Part shown: positions 9,200-18,463 of the stretch, in pieces
Position numbering within the stretch: position 1 is the first letter of the stretch
Layout of the letters: each line of letters begins with the position of its first letter
Source: Comamonadaceae bacterium ALPHA2B
GTDB taxonomy: Bacteria > Pseudomonadota > Gammaproteobacteria > Burkholderiales > Burkholderiaceae_C
Direction of reading: 5' to 3'
Assembly: GCA_005503065.1 (NCBI GenBank)
Contig: SCOE01000050.1
Location: forward strand, 1-33,477
DNA length: 33,477 nt
The notes under the pieces: generated by a model
The model's database searches: none
What the model saw: the letters and a program-made list of their open reading frames with translations, nothing else
What the model was told of the DNA's origin: nothing
Translations under genes and position numbers: made by a program

Positions 9200-9233
9200 G
9201 GGGCTTGTGCTTCGCGGCACAAGCCCCATTTCA
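9200..9233 (+). terminator. Rho-independent terminator after tig
   Basis: An 11-bp perfect stem, GGGGCTTGTGC (9200-9210) with GCACAAGCCCC (9217-9227), closes a 6-nt loop and is followed by a short T-rich tract ATTTCATT. It lies 28 bp after the tig stop. The same bases also fit a heat-shock promoter, listed separately. Confidence 0.75.
9204..9231 (+). promoter_or_regulatory. Candidate RpoH (heat-shock) promoter of clpP
   Basis: CTTGTGC at 9204-9210 resembles the sigma-32 -35 box CTTGAAA. After 13 bp, CCCCATTT at 9224-9231 matches the sigma-32 -10 consensus CCCCATNT exactly. clpP is a known RpoH target in proteobacteria. The boxes lie inside the tig terminator stem, so the match could come from the hairpin alone; the -35 box is weak. 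Confidence 0.4.
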
Positions 9234-9250
9234 TTCAGGCGTTGGGCTTC

Positions 9251-9300
9251 CAAGAAAACGCCGGGCCGCCCCAAGTTTTCTTGCCCCCTCGGGGGGCGGG
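9251..9300. repeat. REP-like palindromes in the clpP leader
   Basis: CAAGAAAAC (9251-9259) and GTTTTCTTG (9275-9283) form a 9-bp inverted repeat around a GC-rich core, followed at once by CCCCC-TC-GGGGG (9284-9295). This C/G-run palindrome style is familiar from Comamonadaceae intergenic regions. It would fold in the clpP leader RNA if transcription starts near 9238. Confidence 0.55.
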
Positions 9301-9356
9301 TCAGGCCCGGCCCGACCCTCGGGGCGCTTACAGTAGGACTTCTTCCGGAGAGAAAC

Positions 9357-9965
9357 ATGAGTGCACACGAAACCCAGGCCCTGGGCCTGATCCCGATGGT
9401 TATCGAGCAGTCGGGGCGCGGCGAACGCTCCTTCGACATCTATTCGCGCCTGCTCAAGGAGCGCGTGATCTTCCTGGTCGGCGAAGTGAACGACCAGACC
9501 GCCAACCTCGTCGTGGCGCAGATGCTCTTCCTGGAGAGCGAGAACCCCGACAAGGACATTTCCCTGTACATCAACTCGCCTGGCGGCAGCGTGACGGCCG
9601 GCATGTCGATCTACGACACCATGCAGTTCGTCAAACCGGACGTCTCGACCATGTGCCTGGGCTTCGCGGCCAGCATGGGCGCCTTCCTGCTGGCGGCCGG
9701 CGCCAAGGGCAAGCGCTACTCGCTGCCGAACTCCAAGGTCATGATCCACCAGGTCCTCGGCGGCGCCCGTGGCCAGGCGACGGACATCGAGATCCAGGCG
9801 CGCGACATCCTGCGCACCAAGGACCAGATGAACCGCATCCTGGCCGAGCGCACCGGCCAGCCGCTGGAAAAGGTCAAGGCCGACACCGAGCGCGACTACT
9901 ACATGACCGCCGACGAAGCCAAGGACTACGGCATCGTCGACCAGGTCATCGCCCAGCGCGGCTGA
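9357..9965 (+). CDS. clpP: ATP-dependent Clp protease proteolytic subunit
   Basis: The 202-aa product is the ClpP serine peptidase that forms the two-ring barrel and degrades substrates fed by ClpX or ClpA in the cytoplasm. The catalytic triad is visible: Ser106 in GFAASMGA, His131 in MIHQVLGG and Asp180 in TERDYYM, at the same relative spacing as in E. coli. [18 protein letters not shown] (72-89) is the other family block. The ATG at 9357 follows a GGAGAG ribosome site. The frame extends upstream into the REP-like leader, which is unlikely to be translated. A terminator lies about 45 bp after the stop. Confidence 0.97.
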   Translation: MSAHETQALGLIPMVIEQSGRGERSFDIYSRLLKERVIFLVGEVNDQTANLVVAQMLFLESENPDKDISLYINSPGGSVTAGMSIYDTMQFVKPDVSTMCLGFAASMGAFLLAAGAKGKRYSLPNSKVMIHQVLGGARGQATDIEIQARDILRTKDQMNRILAERTGQPLEKVKADTERDYYMTADEAKDYGIVDQVIAQRG

Positions 9966-10007
9966 TCCCCGATTCCGGGTATCCCGGCCGCCCGCGAGGG
10001 CATCAAG

Positions 10008-10040
10008 ACGGCGTTTTCCCTTCGGGAAACGCCGTTTTTT
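10008..10040 (+). terminator. Rho-independent terminator after clpP
   Basis: ACGGCGTTTTCCC pairs with GGGAAACGCCGT around a TTC loop, with one bulged T, and runs into six T residues (10035-10040). The strong stem and U-tract separate clpP from clpX, so clpX must be read from its own promoter in the 43 bp after it or by readthrough. Confidence 0.85.
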
Positions 10041-10083
10041 CTTTCGTTATCATTGGTCACTTCCCCCAGCGAGGCACTGTTAC

Positions 10084-11361
10084 ATGGCCGATAAAAAAGG
10101 CTCATCCAGCGAAAAGACGCTTTACTGCTCGTTCTGCGGCAAGAGCCAGCACGAGGTCAAGAAGCTCATCGCGGGCCCGTCGGTTTTCATCTGCGACGAG
10201 TGCATCGACCTGTGCAACGAGATCATCCGCGACGAGTTGCCGGCCGGCGAGGAGAGCCGCGAAGGCCGCGGCGACCTGCCCACCCCCGCCGAGATCAAGG
10301 CCAACCTCGACAACTACGTCATCGGCCAGGAAGTGGCCAAGCGCATGCTGTCGGTGGCCGTCTACAACCACTACAAGCGCCTGCGCCACAAGGAGCGGGC
10401 CGACAAGGGCAAGGGTGCGGACGAGGTGGAGCTCAGCAAGAGCAACATCCTGCTGATCGGCCCCACCGGCTCCGGCAAGACATTGCTGGCGCAGACGCTG
10501 GCGCGCCAGCTCGACGTGCCCTTCGTCATGGCCGACGCGACCACGCTGACCGAAGCCGGCTACGTGGGCGAAGACGTCGAGAACATCATCCAGAAGCTGC
10601 TGCAGAGCTGCAATTACGAGGTCGAGCGGGCCCAGCGCGGCATCGTCTACATCGACGAGATCGACAAGATCAGCCGCAAGTCCGACAACCCCAGCATCAC
10701 GCGCGACGTGTCGGGCGAGGGCGTGCAGCAGGCGCTGCTCAAGCTGATCGAGGGCACCATGGCCAGCGTACCGCCGCAGGGCGGGCGCAAGCACCCGAAC
10801 CAGGATTTCCTGCAGATCGACACGACCAACATCCTGTTCATCTGCGGCGGCGCCTTCGCCGGCCTGGAGAAGGTCATCGAGGCCCGCACCGAGGCCTCCG
10901 GCATCGGCTTCGGCGCCGTGGTGCGCAGCAAGCAGCAGCGCAGCATCACCGAGGTGTTCCGCGAGGTGGAGCCCGAGGACCTGATCAAGTTCGGCCTCAT
11001 CCCCGAACTGGTGGGCCGCCTGCCGGTGGTCGCCTCTCTGGCCGAGCTGAGCGAGGACGCGCTGATCCAGATCCTCACCGAGCCGCGCAACGCCGTGGTC
11101 AAGCAGTTCGCCAAGCTGCTGCAGATGGAGGGGGTCGAACTCGAGGTGCGCCCCGCCGCGCTGCGCGCCGTGGCCCGAAAGGCGCTCGCCCGCAAGACGG
11201 GCGCCCGGGGCCTGCGCTCGATCCTCGAGCAGTCGCTGATCGACACCATGTTCGAACTGCCCAATGCCACGAATGTGGAGAAGGTGGTGGTCGACGAATC
11301 CACCATCGACGAGAGCAAGCCGCCGCTCCTCGTGTACCGCGAGGCGGCGAAAAAGGCCTGA
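10084..11361 (+). CDS. clpX: ATP-dependent Clp protease ATP-binding subunit ClpX
   Basis: The 425-aa product is the AAA+ unfoldase that recognises tagged proteins and threads them into ClpP. The N-terminal zinc-binding domain has Cys15, Cys18, Cys37 and Cys40. Walker A is GPTGSGKT (126-133) and Walker B IVYIDEID (187-194). The IGFG loop (in [10 protein letters not shown]) that docks on ClpP is present. The C-terminal sensor-2 segment [11 protein letters not shown] is intact. Length is normal. The start ATG at 10084 fits the usual N-terminus [20 protein letters not shown]. It is separated from clpP by a terminator and from lon by a 127-bp gap with a hairpin. Confidence 0.97.
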   Translation: MADKKGSSSEKTLYCSFCGKSQHEVKKLIAGPSVFICDECIDLCNEIIRDELPAGEESREGRGDLPTPAEIKANLDNYVIGQEVAKRMLSVAVYNHYKRLRHKERADKGKGADEVELSKSNILLIGPTGSGKTLLAQTLARQLDVPFVMADATTLTEAGYVGEDVENIIQKLLQSCNYEVERAQRGIVYIDEIDKISRKSDNPSITRDVSGEGVQQALLKLIEGTMASVPPQGGRKHPNQDFLQIDTTNILFICGGAFAGLEKVIEARTEASGIGFGAVVRSKQQRSITEVFREVEPEDLIKFGLIPELVGRLPVVASLAELSEDALIQILTEPRNAVVKQFAKLLQMEGVELEVRPAALRAVARKALARKTGARGLRSILEQSLIDTMFELPNATNVEKVVVDESTIDESKPPLLVYREAAKKA

Positions 11362-11423
11362 GTGCCGCCCGAAGGCCTTGACCTTACGACCGGCGCGCGT
11401 ACTGCGCGCGTCCTGACGGTGCG

Positions 11424-11450
11424 CCGGCGCGATCTTGAAAATCGCGCCGG
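11424..11450 (+). other. Perfect hairpin between clpX and lon
   Basis: CCGGCGCGAT (11424-11433) and ATCGCGCCGG (11441-11450) form a 10-bp perfect stem around the loop CTTGAAA. No T-run follows, so it is a poor intrinsic terminator. The loop is exactly the heat-shock -35 motif, so the palindrome may be an operator-like dyad or a clpX mRNA end. Confidence 0.6.
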
Positions 11451-11461
11451 ATCGACCATCT
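11434..11461 (+). promoter_or_regulatory. Candidate RpoH (heat-shock) promoter of lon
   Basis: CTTGAAA at 11434-11440 is a perfect sigma-32 -35 core. After 13 bp comes GACCATCT at 11454-11461, which matches CCCCATNT at six of eight positions. Transcription would start near 11468, just before the GAGGA ribosome site of lon. lon is a classical heat-shock gene, which supports the reading. Confidence 0.6.
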
Positions 11462-11488
11462 TTGACCTATCCCTTTTCGAGGATTTCC

Positions 11489-13930
<2,442 letters not shown>

Positions 13931-13945
13931 TTCGGCGCGTCAGCG

Positions 13946-13975
13946 TTGCCGAAACGCCCAAAACCGGTATATACT
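13946..13975 (+). promoter_or_regulatory. Promoter of the tRNA cluster
   Basis: TTGCCG at 13946-13951 and TATACT at 13970-13975 are 18 bp apart, about 60 bp before the first tRNA-Gly. No other strong promoter is seen before the tRNA genes, so it probably drives at least the two glycine tRNAs. Confidence 0.65.
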
Positions 13976-14035
13976 GCAAGGCTTCCGGCGACGGAAGAAA
14001 ACGACAGCCAGCGCCTTGTGGCACTGGCCGAAGAT

Positions 14036-14111
14036 GCGGGAATAGCTCAGTTGGTAGAGCGCAACCTTGCCAAGGTTGAGGTCGACGGTTCGAGACCGTT
14101 TTCCCGCTCCA
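14036..14111 (+). tRNA. tRNA-Gly (anticodon GCC), copy 1
   Basis: This is a complete 76-nt cloverleaf with acceptor GCGGGAA/TTCCCGC, D-arm AGCTCAGTTGGTAGAGC, anticodon loop TTGCCAA (GCC), T-loop GTTCGAGAC and encoded TCCA end. It is identical to the copy 25 bp downstream. Confidence 0.97.
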
Positions 14112-14136
14112 GTTTTCTTCCGCGCGTCTGAAATGC

Positions 14137-14212
14137 GCGGGAATAGCTCAGTTGGTAGAGCGCAACCTTGCCAAGGTTGAGGTCGACGGTTCGAGACCGT
14201 TTTCCCGCTCCA
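14137..14212 (+). tRNA. tRNA-Gly (anticodon GCC), copy 2
   Basis: This 76-nt gene is base-for-base identical to copy 1, with anticodon GCC and an encoded CCA. It is followed within 10 bp by a strong terminator, so the two glycine genes probably form one transcript. Confidence 0.97.
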
Positions 14213-14221
14213 GTTTTCAAG

Positions 14222-14249
14222 AAAGGGAAGCATCTGCTTCCCTTTTTTT
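14222..14249 (+). terminator. Terminator after the tRNA-Gly pair
   Basis: AAAGGGAAGC (14222-14231) pairs with GCTTCCCTTT (14236-14245) around the loop ATCT, and seven T residues start within the stem end. This is a textbook intrinsic terminator placed between tRNA-Gly and tRNA-Cys. Confidence 0.85.
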
Positions 14250-14273
14250 CAGGTGTGCCCCGGCAGCCTGAAC

Positions 14274-14347
14274 GGCGCGATAGCAAAGCGGTTATGCCCC
14301 GGATTGCAAATCCGGTTAGACCAGTTCGACTCTGGTTCGCGCCTCCA
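14274..14347 (+). tRNA. tRNA-Cys (anticodon GCA)
   Basis: This 74-nt gene has acceptor GGCGCGA/TCGCGCC, anticodon loop TTGCAAA (GCA), T-loop GTTCGACTC and encoded TCCA. It lies between two terminators, so it is transcribed by readthrough or from a promoter not recognised here. Confidence 0.97.
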
Positions 14348-14357
14348 CCCCACACGG

Positions 14358-14412
14358 AGCGGCCTCTGTTCAACGGCGTTGATGACGGCGTGAAAAGAGG
14401 CCGCTTTGTTTT
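14358..14412 (+). terminator. Terminator after tRNA-Cys
   Basis: AGCGGCCTCT (14358-14367) pairs with AGAGGCCGCT (14396-14405) across a 28-nt loop and is followed by TTGTTTT. The stem is perfect; the loop is long for an intrinsic terminator. Confidence 0.65.
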
Positions 14413-14436
14413 GGGTTATCGTCGTTCAATCCCGGC

Positions 14437-14529
14437 GCCCGGATGGTGAAATTGGCAGACACAGCGGACTTAAAATCCGCCGCTTTCCTGTGAAGGGGCG
14501 TACCGGTTCGACCCCGGTTCCGGGCACCA
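14437..14529 (+). tRNA. tRNA-Leu (anticodon TAA), likely integration site
   Basis: This 93-nt class II tRNA has acceptor GCCCGGA/TCCGGGC, anticodon loop CTTAAAA (TAA), a long variable arm, T-arm ACCGG-TTCGACC-CCGGT and encoded ACCA. It is the last host gene before a tyrosine integrase. Its intact 3' end is the expected crossover point for a P4-type integrase. Confidence 0.96.
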
Positions 14530-14530
14530 A
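14508..14530 (+). other. Putative attL within the 3' end of tRNA-Leu(TAA)
   Basis: P4-type integrases usually recombine in the T-arm and acceptor 3' end of a tRNA gene and leave a direct repeat of about 15-25 bp at the far end. The integrase starts 173 bp downstream, which fits. I found no second copy of the CGGTTCCGGGCACCA segment in the window, so attR, and therefore the exact core, is unproven. Confidence 0.45.
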
Positions 14531-14563
14531 ACAGTCGTATCAGACTGGCTCACCAAGACTTGC

Positions 14564-14600
14564 AAACCCGCATGCTGCAAGGCATAGCGGGTTTTTCTTT
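14564..14600 (+). terminator. Terminator after tRNA-Leu(TAA)
   Basis: AAACCCGC-ATGC pairs with GCAT-A-GCGGGTTT around TGCAAG, leaving one bulged A, and runs into TTTCTTTG. It ends the tRNA transcript and shields the integrase gene from it. Confidence 0.75.
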
Positions 14601-14702
14601 GTCCGATGCCGTCTTGATTCGTATCATCACATCGCACGGCTTTTGCGGTACTTCCTACGGTTCTTGCAGATACCGCGATGCCAGATACCGCAAGGAGAGC
14701 AA

Positions 14703-15926
14703 GTGGCGCTGACAGACACCTTTGTCCGGCAGGTGAAGTGGAAGGACAGGCCGGCAGGCGAGAAACACGCCGATGCCGGGAACCTGTACCTGCTGGTGAA
14801 GCCGGCAGGGAAGTACTGGCGTATGGACTACGCCTTCGCCGGTAAGCGCAAGACGCTGGCGCTGGGCGTGTACCCCGCGGTCAGCCTCGCCCTGGCTCGC
14901 CAGAAGCGCGATAGGGCGAAGGGGCTGCTGGCCCACGGCATCGACCCCGGCACCGCCAAGCGAGAGGAGAAGCAGGCCCAGGCGGAGGCGGCTGCTAACA
15001 CCTTCGAGGCCGTGGCAACCGAATGGCTCGGGAAGACAGCGGCGGACCGCAAGCCAATTACGCAGGCCAAGGTGACAGTTCTTCTGAACAAAGATGTCAC
15101 CCCCTTCATCGGCCATCTGCCGATCGCGAGCATCAAGCCCAAAGACCTGCTGGACATGGTGCTGCGCAAGCTGGAGGGGCGCGGTGCGGTCGATACGGCC
15201 CATCGGGTGCGCCAGCTCTGTGGGCAGGTCTTTCGATATGCGGTGGCCACGGGAAGGGCAGAGCGGGACATCGCTGCCGACTTGCGGGGTGCGCTCGCCG
15301 CTAAGCAGGAGACCCACTACGCCGCAGTCACCGAGCCGAAGGCGCTTGGGGCGCTGATGCGTGCCATCCATGGCTATGTTGGGCTGCCGGTCACCGTGGC
15401 CGCGCTGAAGCTGTCTGCGCTGACCTTCGTTCGTCCTGGCGAGCTGCGGGGTGCTGAGTGGGAGGAGATCGACCTCGATACCCGCGAGTGGCGCATCGCC
15501 GCCGCCCGCATGAAGATGGGCGTTGCCCACATCGTCCCACTGTCTGACCAGGCTGTGCAGATCCTGGAGGGGCTCAAGCCTCTTACGGGGCATGGCCGAT
15601 TTGTCTTACCCAGCGTGAGGACTGGCGAGCGGCCGATGTCTGAGAACACGGTGAATGCGGCGCTTCGCTCCTTGGGCTACTCCACCGAAATGCACACCGC
15701 TCACGGCTTTCGGGCCACGGCGCGGACGGTCCTTGACGAGGTGCTGGGCGAGCGCGTCGATCTCATCGAGCACCAGCTCGCGCACGAGGTGAAGGACCCG
15801 AACGGCAGGGCTTACAACCGCACCGCGCATCTGCCGGCGCGACGGGAAATGATGCAGCGCTGGGCCGACTACTTGGACAGGCAGGCTGCCGGGGCTGAGG
15901 TCATACCGATGCGATCGGCTGCGTAA
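14703..15926 (+). CDS. int: Tyrosine-type site-specific integrase, P4 family
   Basis: The 407-aa product inserts and excises the element at tRNA-Leu. The N-terminal domain starts TDTFVRQVKWKDRPAGEKHADAG and includes the arm-binding block LALGVYPAVSLALARQKRDRAKGLLAHGIDPG, both typical of P4-type integrases. Catalytic residues are visible: Arg244 in FVRPGELR, His334 and Arg337 in HGFR, His361 in EHQLAHEV and the nucleophile Tyr371 in GRAYNRTAH. The start is a GTG at 14703 behind a strong AGGAGA ribosome site; the frame is open upstream through the tRNA but that is not coding. It points away from the tRNA, which is common for this family. Confidence 0.95.
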   Translation: MALTDTFVRQVKWKDRPAGEKHADAGNLYLLVKPAGKYWRMDYAFAGKRKTLALGVYPAVSLALARQKRDRAKGLLAHGIDPGTAKREEKQAQAEAAANTFEAVATEWLGKTAADRKPITQAKVTVLLNKDVTPFIGHLPIASIKPKDLLDMVLRKLEGRGAVDTAHRVRQLCGQVFRYAVATGRAERDIAADLRGALAAKQETHYAAVTEPKALGALMRAIHGYVGLPVTVAALKLSALTFVRPGELRGAEWEEIDLDTREWRIAAARMKMGVAHIVPLSDQAVQILEGLKPLTGHGRFVLPSVRTGERPMSENTVNAALRSLGYSTEMHTAHGFRATARTVLDEVLGERVDLIEHQLAHEVKDPNGRAYNRTAHLPARREMMQRWADYLDRQAAGAEVIPMRSAA

Positions 15927-16014
15927 AGGTTTTGCCGGCCCTAGGCTGATCCCCGAAGACCCGTTTCCCTGACGGGCTGGGCTGGCATCCATACAGGGGC
16001 GCTGTGGGGGCGCA

Positions 16015-16680
16015 ATGCAAGACGAAGAACAGTTTTTTCACTGGCTCGAAGTGCCAGACAACGCACCGATCCTGTTTGAGGATCTCCCGTGGTTGCTTGC
16101 GGAAGCACGCAATCCTGACAGGTCCACCTTTCTCAAGCAGTTTGAGGCGAGCGCTAGTCAACTGAACTTCGAGCAGGAGCTGCCGCAGGCGGTCAGACGG
16201 GGGCGGCTGGTGGTGCGCGATCCACTCACAGGCACTCCGCAGTCATCCCCGATAGGTGCGGCACTCAAGCGGGCGGTTGTGTTCCCTCTGCAGGATTTGC
16301 GCCCCTTCCTGGCCGAGCTGGGCATGGGTGTACGTATCCGAGAGAAGGCGCCAGAAAGTGAGCCTGTGCAGCGGGAGAAGGACAATCCACCCGTGGCTAG
16401 ATTCATCGCCGGGAAGCGTGTAGCGCCGATCCATGCGCAGCGCTCAAACCTTCTGACAGCCATCATCGAGCAGGCGATTCAACAAGCCGGATCGGATGGC
16501 ACCGCCCTGGTGTGGGCCGAGCTGGAAGCCATGGCAAATCAGAACGTCCCGCCGTTCATTGGGGCGTCAGAGGGAGAACTGAAGTACCTCGACGGTGGCG
16601 AAACCAAATTCCTCAGGCGCAAGAACCTGGGCGACCGCTTAGAGCGCCGAGCAAAGGCACTCGCCAAGGCGCCGCGCTAA
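16015..16680 (+). CDS. Conserved hypothetical protein next to the integrase
   Basis: I do not recognise a function for this 221-aa product. It is soluble and has no signal or membrane segment. The N-terminal half is acidic and aromatic (EEQFFHWLEVPDNAPILFEDLPWLL). A Pro/Glu-rich linker near residues 110-125 leads to a C-terminal domain ending in a charged helix, FLRRKNLGDRLERRAKALAKAPR, which could bind nucleic acid. The ATG at 16015 follows a GGGGGCGCA stretch, a weak ribosome site. It stands alone between the integrase and the early operon. Position suggests a regulatory or immunity role, but nothing in the sequence proves that. Confidence 0.75.
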   Translation: MQDEEQFFHWLEVPDNAPILFEDLPWLLAEARNPDRSTFLKQFEASASQLNFEQELPQAVRRGRLVVRDPLTGTPQSSPIGAALKRAVVFPLQDLRPFLAELGMGVRIREKAPESEPVQREKDNPPVARFIAGKRVAPIHAQRSNLLTAIIEQAIQQAGSDGTALVWAELEAMANQNVPPFIGASEGELKYLDGGETKFLRRKNLGDRLERRAKALAKAPR

Positions 16681-16751
16681 TACTCGCTAAGGCTCGGCGA
16701 AGCTTCTATAGGCGCGTATCGGTGACGTAAAAAGGCGCTCGCGGCTCAATG

Positions 16752-16777
16752 GCTGCACTCAATCAACGGAGTGCAGC
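16752..16777 (+). promoter_or_regulatory. Hairpin that covers the ribosome site of the early operon
   Basis: GCTGCACTC (16752-16760) and GAGTGCAGC (16769-16777) form a perfect 9-bp inverted repeat with an 8-nt loop. The 3' arm contains the GGAG ribosome site (16768-16771) of the AlpA-like gene, whose ATG is at 16780. As RNA it would hide the site; as DNA it could be an operator for autoregulation. Confidence 0.6.
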
Positions 16778-16779
16778 AA

Positions 16780-17004
16780 ATGCCAGAGAAAGTCAATTCA
16801 ACTCATGCCGAGGTCACAGACTTCGACCGGTTGCCGCCATCGGCGCTTGTCGATATCCGCACAGTCGCGCGCATCTTCGGTATCTCGGTCCCGACCGGAT
16901 GGCGCTGGAGTCGTGAGGGGCGTCTGCCCAAGCCGGTCAAGCTGACGGCCGGTACAACCCGGTGGCGTGTGGGCGACCTGCGCAAGGTTCTGGAGGTGGC
17001 GTAA
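16780..17004 (+). CDS. AlpA/MerR-like helix-turn-helix regulator or excisionase
   Basis: The 74-aa product has the small AlpA-type helix-turn-helix: LVDIRTVARIFGISVPTGWRWSREGRLPKPVKLTAGTTRWRVGDLRKVLEV. Such proteins activate integrase expression or act as excision factors in P4-like elements and satellites. The ATG at 16780 is chosen over the GTG at 16771 because CGGAG lies 8 bases before it. It opens a tightly packed operon: its TAA overlaps the next ATG by one base. Confidence 0.85.
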   Translation: MPEKVNSTHAEVTDFDRLPPSALVDIRTVARIFGISVPTGWRWSREGRLPKPVKLTAGTTRWRVGDLRKVLEVA

Positions 17005-17363
17005 TGAGCACCCGCCAGAAACGACAAACCCCGCTGGCGGGCGGGGCGTCGCAAGAACAAAGCTCTGAACAGTCGGTCTCTATTGTCTCTCTGCCTGCCC
17101 TTTTTGGGAAGACGGCCGCGAAGCCTTCTTACCTGAGTAGCGCAGAGCAGCGCACAGAAATTCTTTCTCGGCTGCGCATTCGGGCTCACACATCGTATGA
17201 GCTGCGCCGGTGTGGCTGCTATCAGTGCCCCACGCGCGTGTTCGAGCTTCGCGCCATGGGCTATCAGATTCAAACCGCCCGGGTCACGGTGGTCGATCAA
17301 GATGGCTTTGAGCATAAGAACGTAGCTCTATATAGCCTCATCACCGAAGAGGTGCCAGCGTGA
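17004..17363 (+). CDS. Winged-helix DNA-binding protein (HTH_39-like)
   Basis: The 119-aa product has a disordered Ser/Gln-rich N-terminus and a compact C-terminal domain, EILSRLRIRAHTSYELRRCGCYQCPTRVFELRAMGYQIQTARV, which resembles the small winged-helix domain found in prophage early regions (Pfam HTH_39 by memory). The two close cysteines in CGCYQC are unusual. It probably regulates the element or assists replication. It begins in a TAATG overlap with the AlpA-like gene and ends in an overlap with a 36-aa frame, so the set is co-translated. Confidence 0.75.
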   Translation: MSTRQKRQTPLAGGASQEQSSEQSVSIVSLPALFGKTAAKPSYLSSAEQRTEILSRLRIRAHTSYELRRCGCYQCPTRVFELRAMGYQIQTARVTVVDQDGFEHKNVALYSLITEEVPA

Positions 17364-17470
17364 TCCGCCGGCTCATGAAGGCCGCCATTGTCACGGCGGC
17401 GGTGCGGGGCTGCCTGCCTTATCGGCTGGCTGGCTGGTTGATCCAGCGTGGGGGGCTCGCTCATGTCTGA
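17360..17470 (+). CDS. 36-aa basic/hydrophobic protein, below usual gene-calling size
   Basis: A GTG at 17360 overlaps the stop of the preceding gene (GTGA), and the frame ends at 17470 inside the next gene, whose ATG is at 17463. The peptide is MIRRLMKAAIVTAAVRGCLP, then YRLAGWLIQRGGLAHV. It is basic and amphipathic. Both overlaps are those expected for a translated link in the operon. I know of similar very short frames in this position in Burkholderiales prophages, but no function. Confidence 0.55.
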   Translation: MIRRLMKAAIVTAAVRGCLPYRLAGWLIQRGGLAHV

Positions 17471-17636
17471 GTCCAAGCTCCTCGATACGTTGCGCGCTCG
17501 GCTCGCGCTCCTCGGGCATGAGGTGTTCGAGATGGCAGATGGTGGCTACATCGTCACCCGCGTAGGCACTGCGCGCCGCTGTCCCGATCTTGCCGCGTTA
17601 GGCGCTCTCGTGCGTCGGATCGGGGGTGCCGCATGA
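17463..17636 (+). CDS. Small hypothetical protein before the primase
   Basis: This 57-aa product, beginning MSESKLLDTLRARLALLGHE, has an N-terminal helix followed by short strands (FEMADGGYIVTRVGTARRC) and resembles small helper proteins seen before phage primases. The ATG at 17463 is preferred to the upstream GTG. Its TGA overlaps the primase ATG (ATGA). No known function. Confidence 0.65.
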   Translation: MSESKLLDTLRARLALLGHEVFEMADGGYIVTRVGTARRCPDLAALGALVRRIGGAA

Positions 17637-18463
17637 TCGAGTGGAACGAATACGCCCCAGGTGACTACCGCGTCTCCTGCCCTGCATGCGGACGGTCGGC
17701 CAAAGACAAGATCATGGGCATCACTGTTGCCGGGGAAGGCCACGGCGTGGCCCACTGCTTCAGGTGCGGGCATGTCGAGACACGGCGGAATGACCGGGAG
17801 TTGACTCCTGCTGAGCGTGAAGCCTTCCGGCGCCGCATGGATGCTCTGCGCCGTCAACACGACGTAGAACAGCGTGAGCGCCAGGAAGAGGCCGCACAGG
17901 CTGCTGCACGTCGCTGGGCTGCTGCCGATCCAGTCACGGAACACACCTACCTGACGAACAAGGGCGTTCAGGCATACGGCATCCGCATCGAGGGCGGCCA
18001 TACGCTGCTAGTTCCAATGCGGGACACAGATGGTCGGCTCTGGAGCCTGCAGAGCATCTCACCGGACGGCGAGAAACGCTTTATGCCTGGTGGGCGGGTG
18101 AAGGGCTGCTACAGCTCAATCGGCCGACCCTCGGGCCGTCTGGTGGTCTGCGAGGGCTACGCCACGGGCGCCACGATCCACGAGGACACCGGCCATGCTG
18201 TGGCGGTGGCATTCAACGCGAGCAACCTCCTGCCGGTGGCGAAAGCTCTGCGCGCCAAGTTCCCCTGCATCACGCTTGTGATAGCTGGCGACGACGACTG
18301 GAAGACCGAAGGCAACCCCGGGCTCAAGGCTGCGACAGAAGCCGCTCAGGCGGTCGGTGGCTTGCTGGCGATGCCGACCTTTGACGGGCTGCCCCGCAAA
18401 GACAAAGACACGGACTTTAACGATTTGCACCGGCTCGCCGGGAAGGTGGAGATGCGCGCATGA
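17633..18463 (+). CDS. Zinc-finger/TOPRIM primase-like protein
   Basis: The 276-aa product probably makes primers for replication of the element. The N-terminal zinc ribbon has Cys16, Cys19, Cys42 and Cys45 (CPACG and CFRCG). A Glu/Arg-rich helical linker covers about 60-98. The TOPRIM domain follows, with the conserved Glu in VVCEGYATGATI (172-182) and the acidic cluster AGDDDW (218-223). It lacks the central RNA-polymerase domain of full DnaG, as in phage and plasmid primases of this class. The start overlaps the previous gene and the stop overlaps the helicase gene, both as ATGA. Confidence 0.85.
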   Translation: MIEWNEYAPGDYRVSCPACGRSAKDKIMGITVAGEGHGVAHCFRCGHVETRRNDRELTPAEREAFRRRMDALRRQHDVEQRERQEEAAQAAARRWAAADPVTEHTYLTNKGVQAYGIRIEGGHTLLVPMRDTDGRLWSLQSISPDGEKRFMPGGRVKGCYSSIGRPSGRLVVCEGYATGATIHEDTGHAVAVAFNASNLLPVAKALRAKFPCITLVIAGDDDWKTEGNPGLKAATEAAQAVGGLLAMPTFDGLPRKDKDTDFNDLHRLAGKVEMRA

